A stretch of DNA of 64,000 nucleotides, taken from Desulfovibrionaceae bacterium (lineage in GTDB: Bacteria > Desulfobacterota > Desulfovibrionia > Desulfovibrionales > Desulfovibrionaceae). The translations under genes were made by a program, and so were the position numbers. The stretch lies in assembly GCA_022510785.1 (NCBI GenBank), contig JAFLSV010000003.1, positions 62,001 through 126,000 on the forward strand. The letters are read 5' to 3'. This document shows, in pieces, positions 43,593 through 52,121 of the stretch. Position 1 is the first letter of the stretch; the number at the start of each line of letters is the position of its first letter. The notes under the pieces were generated by a model that saw only the letters and a program-made list of their open reading frames with translations, was not told the DNA's origin and made no database searches.

Positions 43593-45248
43593 TTAGGCGT
43601 CCTCCTCCACAGTATCCGCAGAGGCCTCGGCGTCTGCAGGGTCCTCGTCGGGGAAGGGCAAATCCTCCTGCCGCATGTCCATGGTGCGGGGGATTTCGCC
43701 CTTCATGACCAGCGCGTTGGCCACCAGCTCGTGCAGGCCGCTCACGGTGACGCCGGGCACCCAGTAGTTCACCAGCGGGGGCAGGGCCGCGCGGTCAAGG
43801 GCGCACACGCAGCCCATCCAGTTGACCCCGTGCTTGTCATGCACATAGCGCAGGGCGTTGGCGCGTGGCAGGCCGCCGCGCATGCGCAGATCCATGATTT
43901 CCTCGGTATTCAGGCCCGAGCCCGAACCGCAGCAGAAGGTTTCCTCGCGGATGGTATGGACGGGCATTTCCACAAAGTTGTTGCACACGGCCCTGAGCAC
44001 GGCCCGGGGCTCTTCCAGCAGGCCCATGGCCCGCGCGGGATTGCACGAGTCGTGCCAGGTGGCGATGATGTGGTTGTTGCGCTCCGGCTTGAGGTTGAGC
44101 TTGTTGTGATGGATGAGGTCGGCCGTGAATTCGGCGATGTGCACCATCTTGGTGGCCGCCGCATTTGTGAACACCGTGCCGGTGACGGGCGAGACGGGCT
44201 GTTCCATCTTGGGCGGGGTGGGGCCATTGTAGGTGGCCATGTACTGGTTCACCACGCGCCACATGTGGCCGCACTCGCCGCCCAGAATCCACTTGGAGCC
44301 CAGGCGCTCGGCTTCGGCATACATTTTGGCGTTGAGCTTCTTGGCAATGTCAAAGGACACAAAGGAACCGAAATTGCCGCCTTCCGAGGCGTAGGTGGAC
44401 AGGGTGTAGTCCAGCCCCAGCTCGTGGAAGAGCATGAGATAGCCCATGAAGGTGTAGATGCCGGGGTCCGCGAAGTAGTCGCCCGAAGGGGTGATAAACA
44501 GGATTTCGTGCCCCTTTTCATTGAAGGGCGGATCAATGCGGATGCCGGTGATGGTTTCGATATCGTCGCACAAAAACTCGACGATTTCCTTCATGGCGTG
44601 GGGCTGGATGCCCAGATGGTTGCCGGTGCGGTTGCAGTTGGACACCGGATCCATGATCCAGTTGGTGCCAAGGCCCAGTTCCAGCAGCATTTCGCGCACG
44701 ATGACCGTTATTTCTGCGGTGTCGATGCCATAGGGGCAGTAAAGCGAGCAGCGGCGGCATTCGGAACACTGGTAGAAGTAGCTGAACCACTCCTTGACCA
44801 CGGCCTTGTCCAGCTTGCGGCCGCCGGCATACTTGCCCAGCAGCCTGCCGGCCAGGGTGAAGTCCTGCCGGTAGACCGAGCGCAGAAGTTCGGCCCTCAG
44901 CACGGGCATATTCTTGGGATCGTTGGTGCCCAGGAAAAAGTGGCACTTGTCGGCGCATGCGCCGCAGCGCACGCACACGTCAAGGAAAATCTTGAGGGAG
45001 CGGTGCTTTTCCAGGCGCTTTTTCAGGCCGTCATACAGAATTTGCTCCCAGTTTTCCGGCAGGTGCCAGTCTTCCTCGTCGGGGGCCCAGGCATGGGCGT
45101 TGGCAAAACCCATGCCGGCCATGGTTTCGGGCTTGGCGGGGTAACAGAAGGTTCCGGCCCTGAAATCCGGTTTGGTATCCATCCAGTTCCGGGCGGGGAA
45201 AGCCGGCGTGGCCGCCAGCAGTTCATCGGGCGTAGGCATTTTGGCCAT
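43593..45248 (-). CDS. dsrK: DsrMKJOP cytoplasmic subunit DsrK (HdrD-like)
   Basis: A 551-residue iron-sulfur protein related to heterodisulfide reductase HdrD. It carries two ferredoxin-type groups, CVRCGACADKC (about 92-102) and CSECRRCSLYCPYG, and two CCG-type regions with GECGHMW and CCGSGSG that build the noncubane cluster. It is thought to reduce the DsrC trisulfide with quinol electrons. The start at 45248 gives GGAG at 8 bases; 45254 is possible. It lies 24 bases after dsrM. The C-terminal 25 residues are acidic. Confidence 0.96.
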   Translation of the reverse strand: MAKMPTPDELLAATPAFPARNWMDTKPDFRAGTFCYPAKPETMAGMGFANAHAWAPDEEDWHLPENWEQILYDGLKKRLEKHRSLKIFLDVCVRCGACADKCHFFLGTNDPKNMPVLRAELLRSVYRQDFTLAGRLLGKYAGGRKLDKAVVKEWFSYFYQCSECRRCSLYCPYGIDTAEITVIVREMLLELGLGTNWIMDPVSNCNRTGNHLGIQPHAMKEIVEFLCDDIETITGIRIDPPFNEKGHEILFITPSGDYFADPGIYTFMGYLMLFHELGLDYTLSTYASEGGNFGSFVSFDIAKKLNAKMYAEAERLGSKWILGGECGHMWRVVNQYMATYNGPTPPKMEQPVSPVTGTVFTNAAATKMVHIAEFTADLIHHNKLNLKPERNNHIIATWHDSCNPARAMGLLEEPRAVLRAVCNNFVEMPVHTIREETFCCGSGSGLNTEEIMDLRMRGGLPRANALRYVHDKHGVNWMGCVCALDRAALPPLVNYWVPGVTVSGLHELVANALVMKGEIPRTMDMRQEDLPFPDEDPADAEASADTVEEDA

Positions 45249-45272
45249 GACCATAACTCCTTGCGAAACGAC

Positions 45273-46286
45273 TTACGCGTCGGCCTTGGGTTCGGGCTGC
45301 TTTTCCAGGGGCAGGCCGGCTTCCGCCATGGCGTCGCGGAAATCATCCTCGTATTCGGCGTATGTGTGGTACTTTTTGGGCGGATTCCAGGGGTTTATAT
45401 GACGTTCCTGGCGCGTGTTGATCCTCATGGTGCGGGTGGGTGACAGGAACACGCCGCCCATGTGCATGAGCTTGGAGAAGGGGAAGTAGATGAGCAGCGC
45501 GCTCACGAACGTCAGGTGGACAAAGAAGATATGGCCCAGCCCCTCGGGGGACACGGGGCGCAGGGTGGCCAGGCCCATGATGAATACCTTGGCCTGCGCG
45601 ATATCGACCTTATCCATGTAGCGCATGCAGATGCCCGAGCCGGCGATGCCGATGAGCAGGAACAGGGCGAACCAGTCCGCGGGCAGGGAGATGGCGCGCA
45701 GTTTTTCGGAATTGAGCCTCCGCGCGAACAGGAAGAGCAACGCCAGCAGAATGAGGGCGTCGGTCATGTAGAAGCGGGGCGCGCCTATCTGCATGACGCC
45801 GTCCACAAATTCCACCACGCCCACCCACAGGGGGACGGGCTCCAGGAAGAGGCGGGCGTGCCGCAGCAGGATGACCAGCATGCTGTAATGGAACAGCAGC
45901 GCGAAGACCCATATCCATTTTGAGGAATAATAGGTGATGCGGGGCACCCCGTTTATGGTGCCGCGCTCCGCGTTCGTGTTGCGGAACAGCGAGCGGAAGG
46001 TCAGAATTTCGAGCGCCATGCGGCCGATAACGGCGGTGTTGGTCCAGGGCGCGTCCAGGCGCGAAGGCTTGATCCAGTCCAGCGACTTCTGCTGGCCGCC
46101 CACGGTGGGAATGGCGAAGGGCACGGGCGATTTGGCCCAGTACACCACTCTCCAGATAAAGCCGACGACGAACACGACGGCTGCCGCCAGGGGAAGCACC
46201 ACCCCCAGCAGGTACTGCAGGCCCAGCGCGGCCCCTGCCCATCCTATAAGCAGGATGATCAGGGACGCCCCCAATGCAATGGTCAT
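45273..46286 (-). CDS. dsrM: DsrMKJOP membrane cytochrome b subunit DsrM
   Basis: A 337-residue integral membrane protein like the NarI-type b cytochromes; about six helices with His residues for heme b (for example FHYSMLVILLRHAR and FFVHLTFVSALLI). It links the menaquinone pool to DsrK. The chosen ATG (MTIALGASLI) follows AAGAGGA; 44 upstream codons of a longer frame are ruled out by composition. The C-terminal 40 residues are soluble. It is the first gene of dsrMKJOP, 52 bases after the RsbRD-like gene. Confidence 0.95.
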   Translation of the reverse strand: MTIALGASLIILLIGWAGAALGLQYLLGVVLPLAAAVVFVVGFIWRVVYWAKSPVPFAIPTVGGQQKSLDWIKPSRLDAPWTNTAVIGRMALEILTFRSLFRNTNAERGTINGVPRITYYSSKWIWVFALLFHYSMLVILLRHARLFLEPVPLWVGVVEFVDGVMQIGAPRFYMTDALILLALLFLFARRLNSEKLRAISLPADWFALFLLIGIAGSGICMRYMDKVDIAQAKVFIMGLATLRPVSPEGLGHIFFVHLTFVSALLIYFPFSKLMHMGGVFLSPTRTMRINTRQERHINPWNPPKKYHTYAEYEDDFRDAMAEAGLPLEKQPEPKADA

Positions 46287-46338
46287 TCCTCTTACCCCTC
46301 GGATTTGCAGTTTCAAAACCGGCGACGGGCCGTGTTCC

Positions 46339-46926
46339 TCACATGGCGGCAGACGGATCGCCCGGCGAAGCGGTGATTCCGTCGGCCCTGTCCTGCCGCA
46401 GCGTGGCCCAGCGCACAAGCTGCGACTGGCTCCGTTTTATTTCTTCCACCCGCAGGTTGAAGACTTGTTCACGGTCGCCCGCGTACAGATCAAGGGCCAT
46501 CAGCCCCAGGCTGTCCACGCGCGACTCCGCGGCGAGATATTCATCCAGAAGCGCCGCCGCGCCGCTGTGTCCGGCGTCTCCGGAGCCCTGGCGCGGGACT
46601 TCGGGCAGCACGACTTCGCGCAGCAGTGTCTTGAGCAGAAAAATGGGGCCGATGGCCTGGGAGGGCGGCATGTCCTGCACGGCGCGCAAGCGCATGAGGT
46701 CGGCCAGGGCGCGGTTCACGGCATCCGGGTCGGCATCGCCGCCGGCCACGGCGTCAAACAGAACGGGCAGCGCTTCCCGCACGATGCGGCCCACCGGATT
46801 GGCGAAGGGATCTGGCTGAGTGCGCAGAAATCCCGGACTGCTCAGGGGATACGCGGCGAAAAAAAGCTCCGTCCAGCGGGGAAGGAGCGTGGCGCGTCGC
46901 TCATGGCACAGTTCGGTGATGCTCAT
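46339..46926 (-). CDS. RsbRD N-terminal-like domain protein upstream of dsrM
   Basis: A 195-residue soluble helical protein beginning MSITELCHERRATLLPRWTELFF. The pattern R..LL.RW near the N-terminus, then ANPVGRIVREALPVLFDAV and AVNRALADLMRLRAVQDMPPSQAI, agrees with the RsbRD N-terminal globin-like sensor domain, but no STAS domain follows. In related sulfate reducers a gene of this type often precedes dsrM, as I recall, and may sense redox state or bind heme. The ATG at 46926 is chosen since upstream codons have low complexity. It lies 52 bases before dsrM and is likely in the same transcript. Confidence 0.65.
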   Translation of the reverse strand: MSITELCHERRATLLPRWTELFFAAYPLSSPGFLRTQPDPFANPVGRIVREALPVLFDAVAGGDADPDAVNRALADLMRLRAVQDMPPSQAIGPIFLLKTLLREVVLPEVPRQGSGDAGHSGAAALLDEYLAAESRVDSLGLMALDLYAGDREQVFNLRVEEIKRSQSQLVRWATLRQDRADGITASPGDPSAAM

Positions 46927-46957
46927 AACAGTCTTTGGCTTGCGGGCTCGGCCCGAT

Positions 46958-46980
46958 GCCGGAGGCGTGGCGCCTCCGGC
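46958..46980 (-). promoter_or_regulatory. Leader hairpin upstream of the RsbRD-like gene and dsr operon
   Basis: GCCGGAGGCG and CGCCTCCGGC form a perfect 10-bp stem with loop CCA on the minus strand, 31 bases before the start codon. There is no T-run, so it may protect the RNA end or host a regulator. Confidence 0.4.
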
Positions 46981-47013
46981 CGGTAGATACGCGGGTATGC
47001 CAGCTTCGGGCAA

Positions 47014-47041
47014 CATCTAAGCTTAGCGGTTTTTTTTTCAA
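47014..47041 (-). promoter_or_regulatory. Possible promoter for the dsr operon
   Basis: On the minus strand TTGAAA, 16 bases, TAGATG. A perfect palindrome CTAAGCTTAG (47017-47026) overlaps the -10 box and could be an operator. Pattern only. Confidence 0.35.
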
Positions 47042-47097
47042 TGCACAAGCCGGGACACATCAAAAAACGCGCAAAAAGTGCGCCCGCGCCCGATGGG

Positions 47098-48180
47098 TCA
47101 CTCCACAGCGGGAGCGGCGGCCTGCCGGCCCTGATCTCCGCGCATCAGACTATCCAGGCTGCCTGAGCCTTTCCGGGCGGCGACCCCGGATTCGTCGCAG
47201 GAGCTGCCCTCGCCGTCGCAAAAAGCGTTCACGCTTAAAAAGGGCAGGGTGTCCGCGCGGGCTTCGGGAGCCTCGGCGCGCGGAGTTTTCTGGGCATGCG
47301 CCGGCGAATGCTGAAGAGCGGCGGGCGCGCCGTGAAATTCCACAAAGGGCAGGCGGGCGGAGCCTGCCCTGAGTACCCGCGCGGCATTGCGCCACAGGCG
47401 AAATTGCAGGAGCAGAGCGCCGGGGCGAAGCTGGGAGGCCACGGAAGCCTGACCCGCCCCGGCGGCCAGCGAGGCGTCGAGGGCGGCGGCCAGGCCGGCG
47501 GCGTCGTGTGCGCCCCGCTCATCCATGCGCCGCTTTATATCCGCGATAATTGCCGCGTCATGCCCGTTTTCGGCCACGGGGCACCACGCGCCCGGGCCGG
47601 AGAGTGCCTCGTCATAGGAGCGCACGAGCGAAACGCACGCCGCGCACGACGGCGAAAAATAGATCCGCGCGGCGGCTTCCGAGCCGTCGGCGGGTTCGGC
47701 CAGAGCCCAGGGGTCAAGGCTGTCGCGGACGAGGCAGCCCGCATTCACAATGAAGACAAGAGTCCACAGGGCCAGGAGGGGCGAAACGGAGCCATCCGGC
47801 CGGCGGCGTTCGGCCTGGCGCACGGCGGCGCGATAGGCGCTGAAGGTCAGGGCCAGCAGAAGGCCGATGATGAGGCAGCTCACGCAGGGGGCGGTGAACA
47901 GCATGACAGACAGCAGCAGGCAATCCAGGCCAAGCCCCAGCCCGGAGCACAGCATGCCGCCCAGCCTGAGACCCGGAACGGCGAGGATCAGCAGCAGGCT
48001 GAAGCCGGCCACGCCCCCCCACCACAGGGAAACACCGGCCACGGTATAGGCATGGAACAGGGCGCAGCCGTCGCTCACGCACAGCGCCGAGGGGTCGCCC
48101 AGCACATTCCACAGGGAAAACAGGATACCCGCCAGGGCCAGAAAAAACGGCCAGGGCAGGAAGCGTTGTTGAAATGCCAT
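47098..48180 (-). CDS. VKOR-like membrane protein with thioredoxin-like C-terminal part
   Basis: A 360-residue protein with about five membrane helices in the first 155 residues. In the longer numbering from 48189, Cys37 and Cys42 (CVSDGC) form a loop pair and CVSC (102-105) lies at the start of a helix, as in the VKOR family that makes disulfides in the cell envelope. The C-terminal soluble part has a further pair, CAAC (182-185, within YFSPSCAACVSL), a thioredoxin-like active site, and a late Cys pair (CDGEGSSC). VKOR fused to a thioredoxin domain is known. A role in oxidative folding of periplasmic redox proteins is inference. Start 48180 or 48189. Confidence 0.6.
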   Translation of the reverse strand: MAFQQRFLPWPFFLALAGILFSLWNVLGDPSALCVSDGCALFHAYTVAGVSLWWGGVAGFSLLLILAVPGLRLGGMLCSGLGLGLDCLLLSVMLFTAPCVSCLIIGLLLALTFSAYRAAVRQAERRRPDGSVSPLLALWTLVFIVNAGCLVRDSLDPWALAEPADGSEAAARIYFSPSCAACVSLVRSYDEALSGPGAWCPVAENGHDAAIIADIKRRMDERGAHDAAGLAAALDASLAAGAGQASVASQLRPGALLLQFRLWRNAARVLRAGSARLPFVEFHGAPAALQHSPAHAQKTPRAEAPEARADTLPFLSVNAFCDGEGSSCDESGVAARKGSGSLDSLMRGDQGRQAAAPAVE

Positions 48181-48423
48181 GGCTTCCATCCTTTTCCGCG
48201 TGACAGGCAGAGGCGTTCCCTAACGTCCGCCTGATTCTGCCAGGCCCATTCGCGGCGCGGTGTTTTTCCAGTAACGCACGGCGCAAAGTCCGTAAAGCTT
48301 TTTTCCGTGCATTTCCGGCGAACCGGCGCCTTTCCGCGCCGAAGGCTCATTTTCCGCTCTGGCAATACCGGGCGCTTCGTGATAGACAGCGTCTGTAACC
48401 TCCAAAAATTTTTCGAGGCATCC

Positions 48424-49266
48424 ATGCTGTCCTATCCCGCCATTGATCCCGTTGCCGTTTCCTTTGGTCCTGTGCGCCTGCACTGGTACGGCGTCATGTA
48501 CATCGCGGCCTTCCTGGTCGCCTGGCTGCTGGGCCGCTGCCGGGCCGCGCGCCCCGGTTCGGGCTGGAGCAGCGACCAGGTGGACGACCTGGTCACCTGG
48601 GCCATGCTCGGCGTCGTGCTGGGCGCGCGCTTCGGGTATGTGCTGCTGTACGATCGGGAGACCTATCTGGCCGATCCCCTGGAAATATTCCGGGTGTGGA
48701 ACGGCGGCATGTCCTTCCACGGCGGGCTCGCCGGCGTGCTGATCATCGCCCTGGGCTGGAGCCTTGTCCACAAAAAGCGCTTTCTGGACGTCACCGACTT
48801 CATCGCCCCGCTGGTGCCGCCCGGCCTCCTTTTCGGGCGTCTGGGCAACTTTATCAATGGAGAGCTGTGGGGCAAGGTGACCACGGTGGAATGGGGCATG
48901 GTTTTTCCGGGCGCGGGCGATCTGGCCCGTCACCCCACCCAGCTTTACGAGGCGGGGCTGGAAGGGCTGGTGCTGTTCGTGATATTGTGGTTCTATTCCC
49001 GCAGGCATCGCCCGCTGGGCGCGGTGTCGGGCCTCTTTGCCGTGCTCTACGCCCTGTTCCGCATGACGGTGGAATTTTTCCGCGTGCCGGATCCGCAGCT
49101 GGGCTATCTGTTGTACGGATGGGTGACCATGGGCCAGCTTCTGTGCCTGCCCCTCCTGCTGGTGGGCCTTTTGCTGCTGGCCCGCGCCTCGCATGAGAAG
49201 AATGACCCCAGCAGGAACAAGGTTGTGCTGGACGACGGTTCCGTGGTGTGGATCAAAAGGCGCTGA
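48424..49266 (+). CDS. lgt: Phosphatidylglycerol-prolipoprotein diacylglyceryl transferase
   Basis: A 280-residue inner membrane enzyme that adds diacylglycerol to the lipobox cysteine, the first lipoprotein maturation step. Seven membrane helices are seen with the Lgt motifs HWYGVMYI (about residues 20-27), GGMSFHGGL (about 97-105) and the signature FGRLGNFINGE (about 137-147), followed by RHPTQLYEA. The ATG is preceded by CGAGG. The final acylation enzyme, lnt, is at 23704, and flgH encodes one of its substrates. The C-terminal 30 residues are soluble and charged. Confidence 0.96.
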   Translation: MLSYPAIDPVAVSFGPVRLHWYGVMYIAAFLVAWLLGRCRAARPGSGWSSDQVDDLVTWAMLGVVLGARFGYVLLYDRETYLADPLEIFRVWNGGMSFHGGLAGVLIIALGWSLVHKKRFLDVTDFIAPLVPPGLLFGRLGNFINGELWGKVTTVEWGMVFPGAGDLARHPTQLYEAGLEGLVLFVILWFYSRRHRPLGAVSGLFAVLYALFRMTVEFFRVPDPQLGYLLYGWVTMGQLLCLPLLLVGLLLLARASHEKNDPSRNKVVLDDGSVVWIKRR

Positions 49267-49444
49267 CCCTTCCTGAAAGCGCCTTGCCCCCCATGGTGCG
49301 CGCTGCCTGCCGGGTCTGCGCGTCCTGTTTTTCCCGGGCGCTGTGCCTTTGCCAGGGCCATACGGTCAGAAAAGGTTTTCCCGTTCACCCGGGATGGGCG
49401 ATCTCCCTGCGCGAAAGGGGGAATGCCGCGTTATTCCGCGCGCA

Positions 49445-49473
49445 TTGACAGGCGCCGGATTTTATGAAATTCA
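49445..49473 (+). promoter_or_regulatory. Possible promoter for infA
   Basis: A perfect -35 TTGACA with 17 bases to AATTCA, a weak -10. Located 23 bases before the infA start. Low certainty. Confidence 0.3.
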
Positions 49474-49495
49474 GGCGGTCTGATTTGGAGGTATC

Positions 49496-49714
49496 ATGGC
49501 AAAAGAAGACGCCATAGAAGTGGACGGCGTGGTGGAGGAAGCTCTGCCCAACGCCATGTTCCGGGTGGAACTGGAAAACGGACACGAGGTGCTGGCGCAT
49601 ATTTCCGGCAAAATGCGCAAGTTTTATATCCGTATTCTGCCTGGTGATCGCGTGAAGGTGGAACTTTCTCCCTACGACCTGACCCGCGGGCGCATTACCT
49701 ACCGCATGAAGTAA
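49496..49714 (+). CDS. infA: Translation initiation factor IF-1
   Basis: A 72-residue OB-fold protein binding the ribosomal A site. It begins [19 protein letters not shown], continues [21 protein letters not shown] and [25 protein letters not shown], which is the IF-1 signature at normal length. A strong GGAGG lies 5 bases upstream. The last base of its stop codon is the first base of the next gene's start (TAATG), so the DUF4911 gene is co-translated. Confidence 0.98.
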   Translation: MAKEDAIEVDGVVEEALPNAMFRVELENGHEVLAHISGKMRKFYIRILPGDRVKVELSPYDLTRGRITYRMK

Positions 49715-50040
49715 TGCCCAAGGCTCGTCCCGCGCCGGGCGGCGTGCGCGCGGGCCGCCGCAAGGCACTTTCGCTCCCCCCGGCTTTTTCTTCCGCCGCT
49801 CTCGTGATCCGCATCGCTCCGCGCGATGTGGGTCTTTTTCGTTTTCTGCTGGAGGGGCGCGACAATCTCGGCCTGTTTACCGTTCTGGATTCGCGCGCGG
49901 CGCTGCTCAAACTGCTTTTTTCCCCTCACCAGACTGCCGACATGCGCGCCGCCCTGGCGGAAATGGCCGAACTGGTGCCCTTTGCCGTGGAAGAATGGCC
50001 CGCGCCCCGCGGGGCGGGGAGGGGGCATCCGGCAGCCTAG
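49714..50040 (+). CDS. DUF4911-type protein
   Basis: A 108-residue soluble protein. The core (about residues 30-95: VIRIAPRDVGLFRFLLEGRDNLGLFTVL, then MRAALAEMAELV) matches the DUF4911 pattern of small proteins with unknown function, as I recall it. The start overlaps the infA stop by one base; there is no separate ribosome site, so re-initiation is implied. Its 3' end overlaps the convergent ABC permease gene by four bases. Identification is by pattern only. Confidence 0.65.
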   Translation: MPKARPAPGGVRAGRRKALSLPPAFSSAALVIRIAPRDVGLFRFLLEGRDNLGLFTVLDSRAALLKLLFSPHQTADMRAALAEMAELVPFAVEEWPAPRGAGRGHPAA

Positions 50041-50960
50041 GCGGAGCGGACGGCCCGCTTGGCCCCCATCTGGGTGCGGCGCACCACCCGTGAAAGCAGC
50101 CGCCGCTCGGCCCGGCGCAGTATCCAGGACAGGGTGAGGGTGACGCACAGGTAAATGATGGCCACGGTGAGCCAGATTTCAAAGGCGCGGAAATTGATGG
50201 AGATGATTTCCTGCCCCTGGCGGGTGAGCTCGGCCACGCCGATTACCACCAGAAGGGAGGTATCCTTGAGGGAAATAATGAACTGGTTGCCCAGGGGCGG
50301 AATCATGCGCCGGAAAGCCTGGGGCCAGATGACATAGAGCATGGCCTGGAAGCCGGTCAGACCGGTGGAGCGGGCGGCCTCGCCCTGGCCGGCGTCGATG
50401 GAGACAATGGCTCCGCGCACAATTTCCGCGATATAGGCCCCGGCGTTGATCCCGATGGCCACGATGCCCGCGGTGAGCGGCGGGATGCGGATTCCCATGA
50501 CCAGGGGCAGGCCGAAATACAGAAACATCACCTGAACAATCAGGGGCGTGCCGCGGATGATTTCGATGTAGGTCACGGCCAGGGCGCGCAAAACCCGGTT
50601 GTGGCCAGTATTGACGAGGCCCGCCGCGCTGCCCAGGATAAGCCCCAGAATGAGCCCGCACACGGTGATGAACAGGGTCAGCTCCAGGCCGCTCAGTGCC
50701 TGTCCGTCACCGCAGATCTGGCTTGCCGCGATGCCGAGCGCCATTCCCGCCACCAGGCCGCCCACGCTGAACAGAAGTATCCGATCGAGATATTCGGAGC
50801 GGCTGGCGTCCTCCTGACGAACCACGCGGACTGCCGCGACAAGCCCCGCCAGCAGGCCAAGCATCAGGCCCGCCGCCGAAATTTTCAGCGTCAGTCCCTG
50901 GATGCCCACCAAAAGAGGGATGCTGTCAAGCATCACTTCGGGATGGAATTGAAACGCCAT
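50037..50960 (-). CDS. Polar amino-acid ABC transporter permease with N-terminal extension
   Basis: A 307-residue membrane permease of the GlnP/HisQM family. The core includes VTYIEIIRGTPLIVQVMFLYFGLP and the EAA loop EAARSTGLTGFQAMLYVIWPQAFR. Usual permeases are about 220 residues; here an additional 85 residues precede the core. That region (GLTLKISAAGLMLGLLAGLVAAV) looks like a second copy of the first core helix (LELTLFITVCGLILGLILGS). It works with the binding protein upstream; no ATP-binding gene is adjacent. The ATG at 50960 follows AAGGCGG. Its stop overlaps the DUF4911 gene end. Confidence 0.88.
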   Translation of the reverse strand: MAFQFHPEVMLDSIPLLVGIQGLTLKISAAGLMLGLLAGLVAAVRVVRQEDASRSEYLDRILLFSVGGLVAGMALGIAASQICGDGQALSGLELTLFITVCGLILGLILGSAAGLVNTGHNRVLRALAVTYIEIIRGTPLIVQVMFLYFGLPLVMGIRIPPLTAGIVAIGINAGAYIAEIVRGAIVSIDAGQGEAARSTGLTGFQAMLYVIWPQAFRRMIPPLGNQFIISLKDTSLLVVIGVAELTRQGQEIISINFRAFEIWLTVAIIYLCVTLTLSWILRRAERRLLSRVVRRTQMGAKRAVRSA

Positions 50961-51072
50961 GCGATCCGCCTTGAGGCTTGAGAAGCGCTGAGCCGCCTGT
51001 ATCGGCGCGCCCAGCATGGCCCGGGCTCAGGAGCCGGCGCGCGGCCGGGAAGAAGGGCCCGCCGCGCGCGAA

Positions 51073-51101
51073 GACCGGGCGGACACCGTGTCCGCCCGGT
51101 C
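51073..51101 (-). repeat. Hairpin between binding protein and permease genes
   Basis: GACCGGGCGGAC and GTCCGCCCGGTC pair in a near-perfect stem of up to 13-14 bp with a tiny loop, 9 bases after the binding protein stop. No T-run follows on the minus strand, so it probably stabilises the binding-protein RNA and lowers permease expression. Confidence 0.6.
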
Positions 51102-51109
51102 ACAACAGC

Positions 51110-51862
51110 TTATTTTGTGTCCGGATCCACGTCAAACCACTTGATGTACAGCGCCTTGTAGGTGCCATCGTCCTTCATGGCCTTGAGGGCGTCGTTGACC
51201 TTCTGCACCAGGTCGCTGCCCTTGGGGAAGCCTATGCCGTAGGACTGCCCTTCATAGAGGGGGCCCACCACGGTCAGGGCGCCGTCCGAGGCCTTGGCGA
51301 AGTCGCGCACCACGGATTCGTCAAAGAACGCGGCGTCCGCGCCCTTGCCCAGCACTTCCAGATACATGCCGTCGTTGTTGGGGAAGAGCTTGACTTCCTT
51401 GGCCTTGGTGAACTGGGTTCGCAGATAGTCCGCCGACGAGGTGCCGGTTTTGGTGGCGATGACCTTGCCTTCCAGGTCTTCCAGCTTTGTGTAGGTACCC
51501 GCGTCCTCGCTGCGGACGATCAGCATGATGCCGGTGTCGTAATACGGGTCGGACATGTCCACCACTTCCAGACGCTGGGGCGAAATGGTCATGGCCGCGA
51601 TGGCCGCGTCGAGGTTGCCGGTCTGCAAACCGGGGATGATGCCGTTGAAGTCCATGGGCTGGAAGCTGTAGTCCAGGCCGGCGCGTTTGGCGATGTTGTC
51701 CCACAGCTCAATGTCGAAACCGGTGTAGGTGCCGGTTTCGTCCTTGAACTCGAAGGGCTTGAAGTTGGTGTCGTGGGCCACGACCAGCGGCGCGGCGGCG
51801 GCCATGCCGCTTATTCCCAGGCTCAGGCACAGGGCGGAAAGCAGGACGGAAATGCGTTTCAT
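51110..51862 (-). CDS. Amino-acid ABC transporter periplasmic binding protein, GlnH-like
   Basis: A 250-residue solute-binding protein. A Sec signal (LLSALCLSLGISGMAAAA, cleavage near residue 24) precedes the family-3 fold: DTNFKPFEFKDETGTYTGFDIELWDNIAKR, then MDFNGIIPGLQTGNLDAAIAAMTIS, matching glutamine/basic amino-acid binders. The ligand cannot be fixed from the sequence; GlnH is the nearest memory match. The start has GGGAGA 6 bases upstream and an excellent promoter (51969-51997). The permease is 149 bases downstream, separated by a hairpin. Confidence 0.93.
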   Translation of the reverse strand: MKRISVLLSALCLSLGISGMAAAAPLVVAHDTNFKPFEFKDETGTYTGFDIELWDNIAKRAGLDYSFQPMDFNGIIPGLQTGNLDAAIAAMTISPQRLEVVDMSDPYYDTGIMLIVRSEDAGTYTKLEDLEGKVIATKTGTSSADYLRTQFTKAKEVKLFPNNDGMYLEVLGKGADAAFFDESVVRDFAKASDGALTVVGPLYEGQSYGIGFPKGSDLVQKVNDALKAMKDDGTYKALYIKWFDVDPDTK

Positions 51863-52121
51863 GGAGAATCTCCCTCAAGGACGAGAACATGAAAACCGCT
51901 CCCGGCCGGGGCGCCCTGCGCGGACGGCCGGTAGAGAGGCCGAGGCCTTTCCTGAGCGGGAAAGTATCAGTATAGCGGTATTAGCGAAAAAGCACAAGAA
52001 GCCCGCGCCGGGCCGGAACCGGAGCTTGTGGCCCGCGCGGGGGAGGCTGCTGGCATTTTTTGGGTGGGGGGCGGACACGAGCCGCGTGTCGCCGGCCGCA
52101 GGGAATGTTCCGTTTCCGGCT
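51863..52121. other. Promoter region of the amino-acid transporter
   Basis: This 259-base spacer holds the leader of the binding-protein gene and the sigma-70 promoter. No gene is recognised in either strand. Confidence 0.5.
51969..51997 (-). promoter_or_regulatory. Sigma-70-type promoter for the binding protein gene
   Basis: On the minus strand TTGTGC, exactly 17 bases, TATACT. About 105 bases before the start codon, a strong match. Confidence 0.6.
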
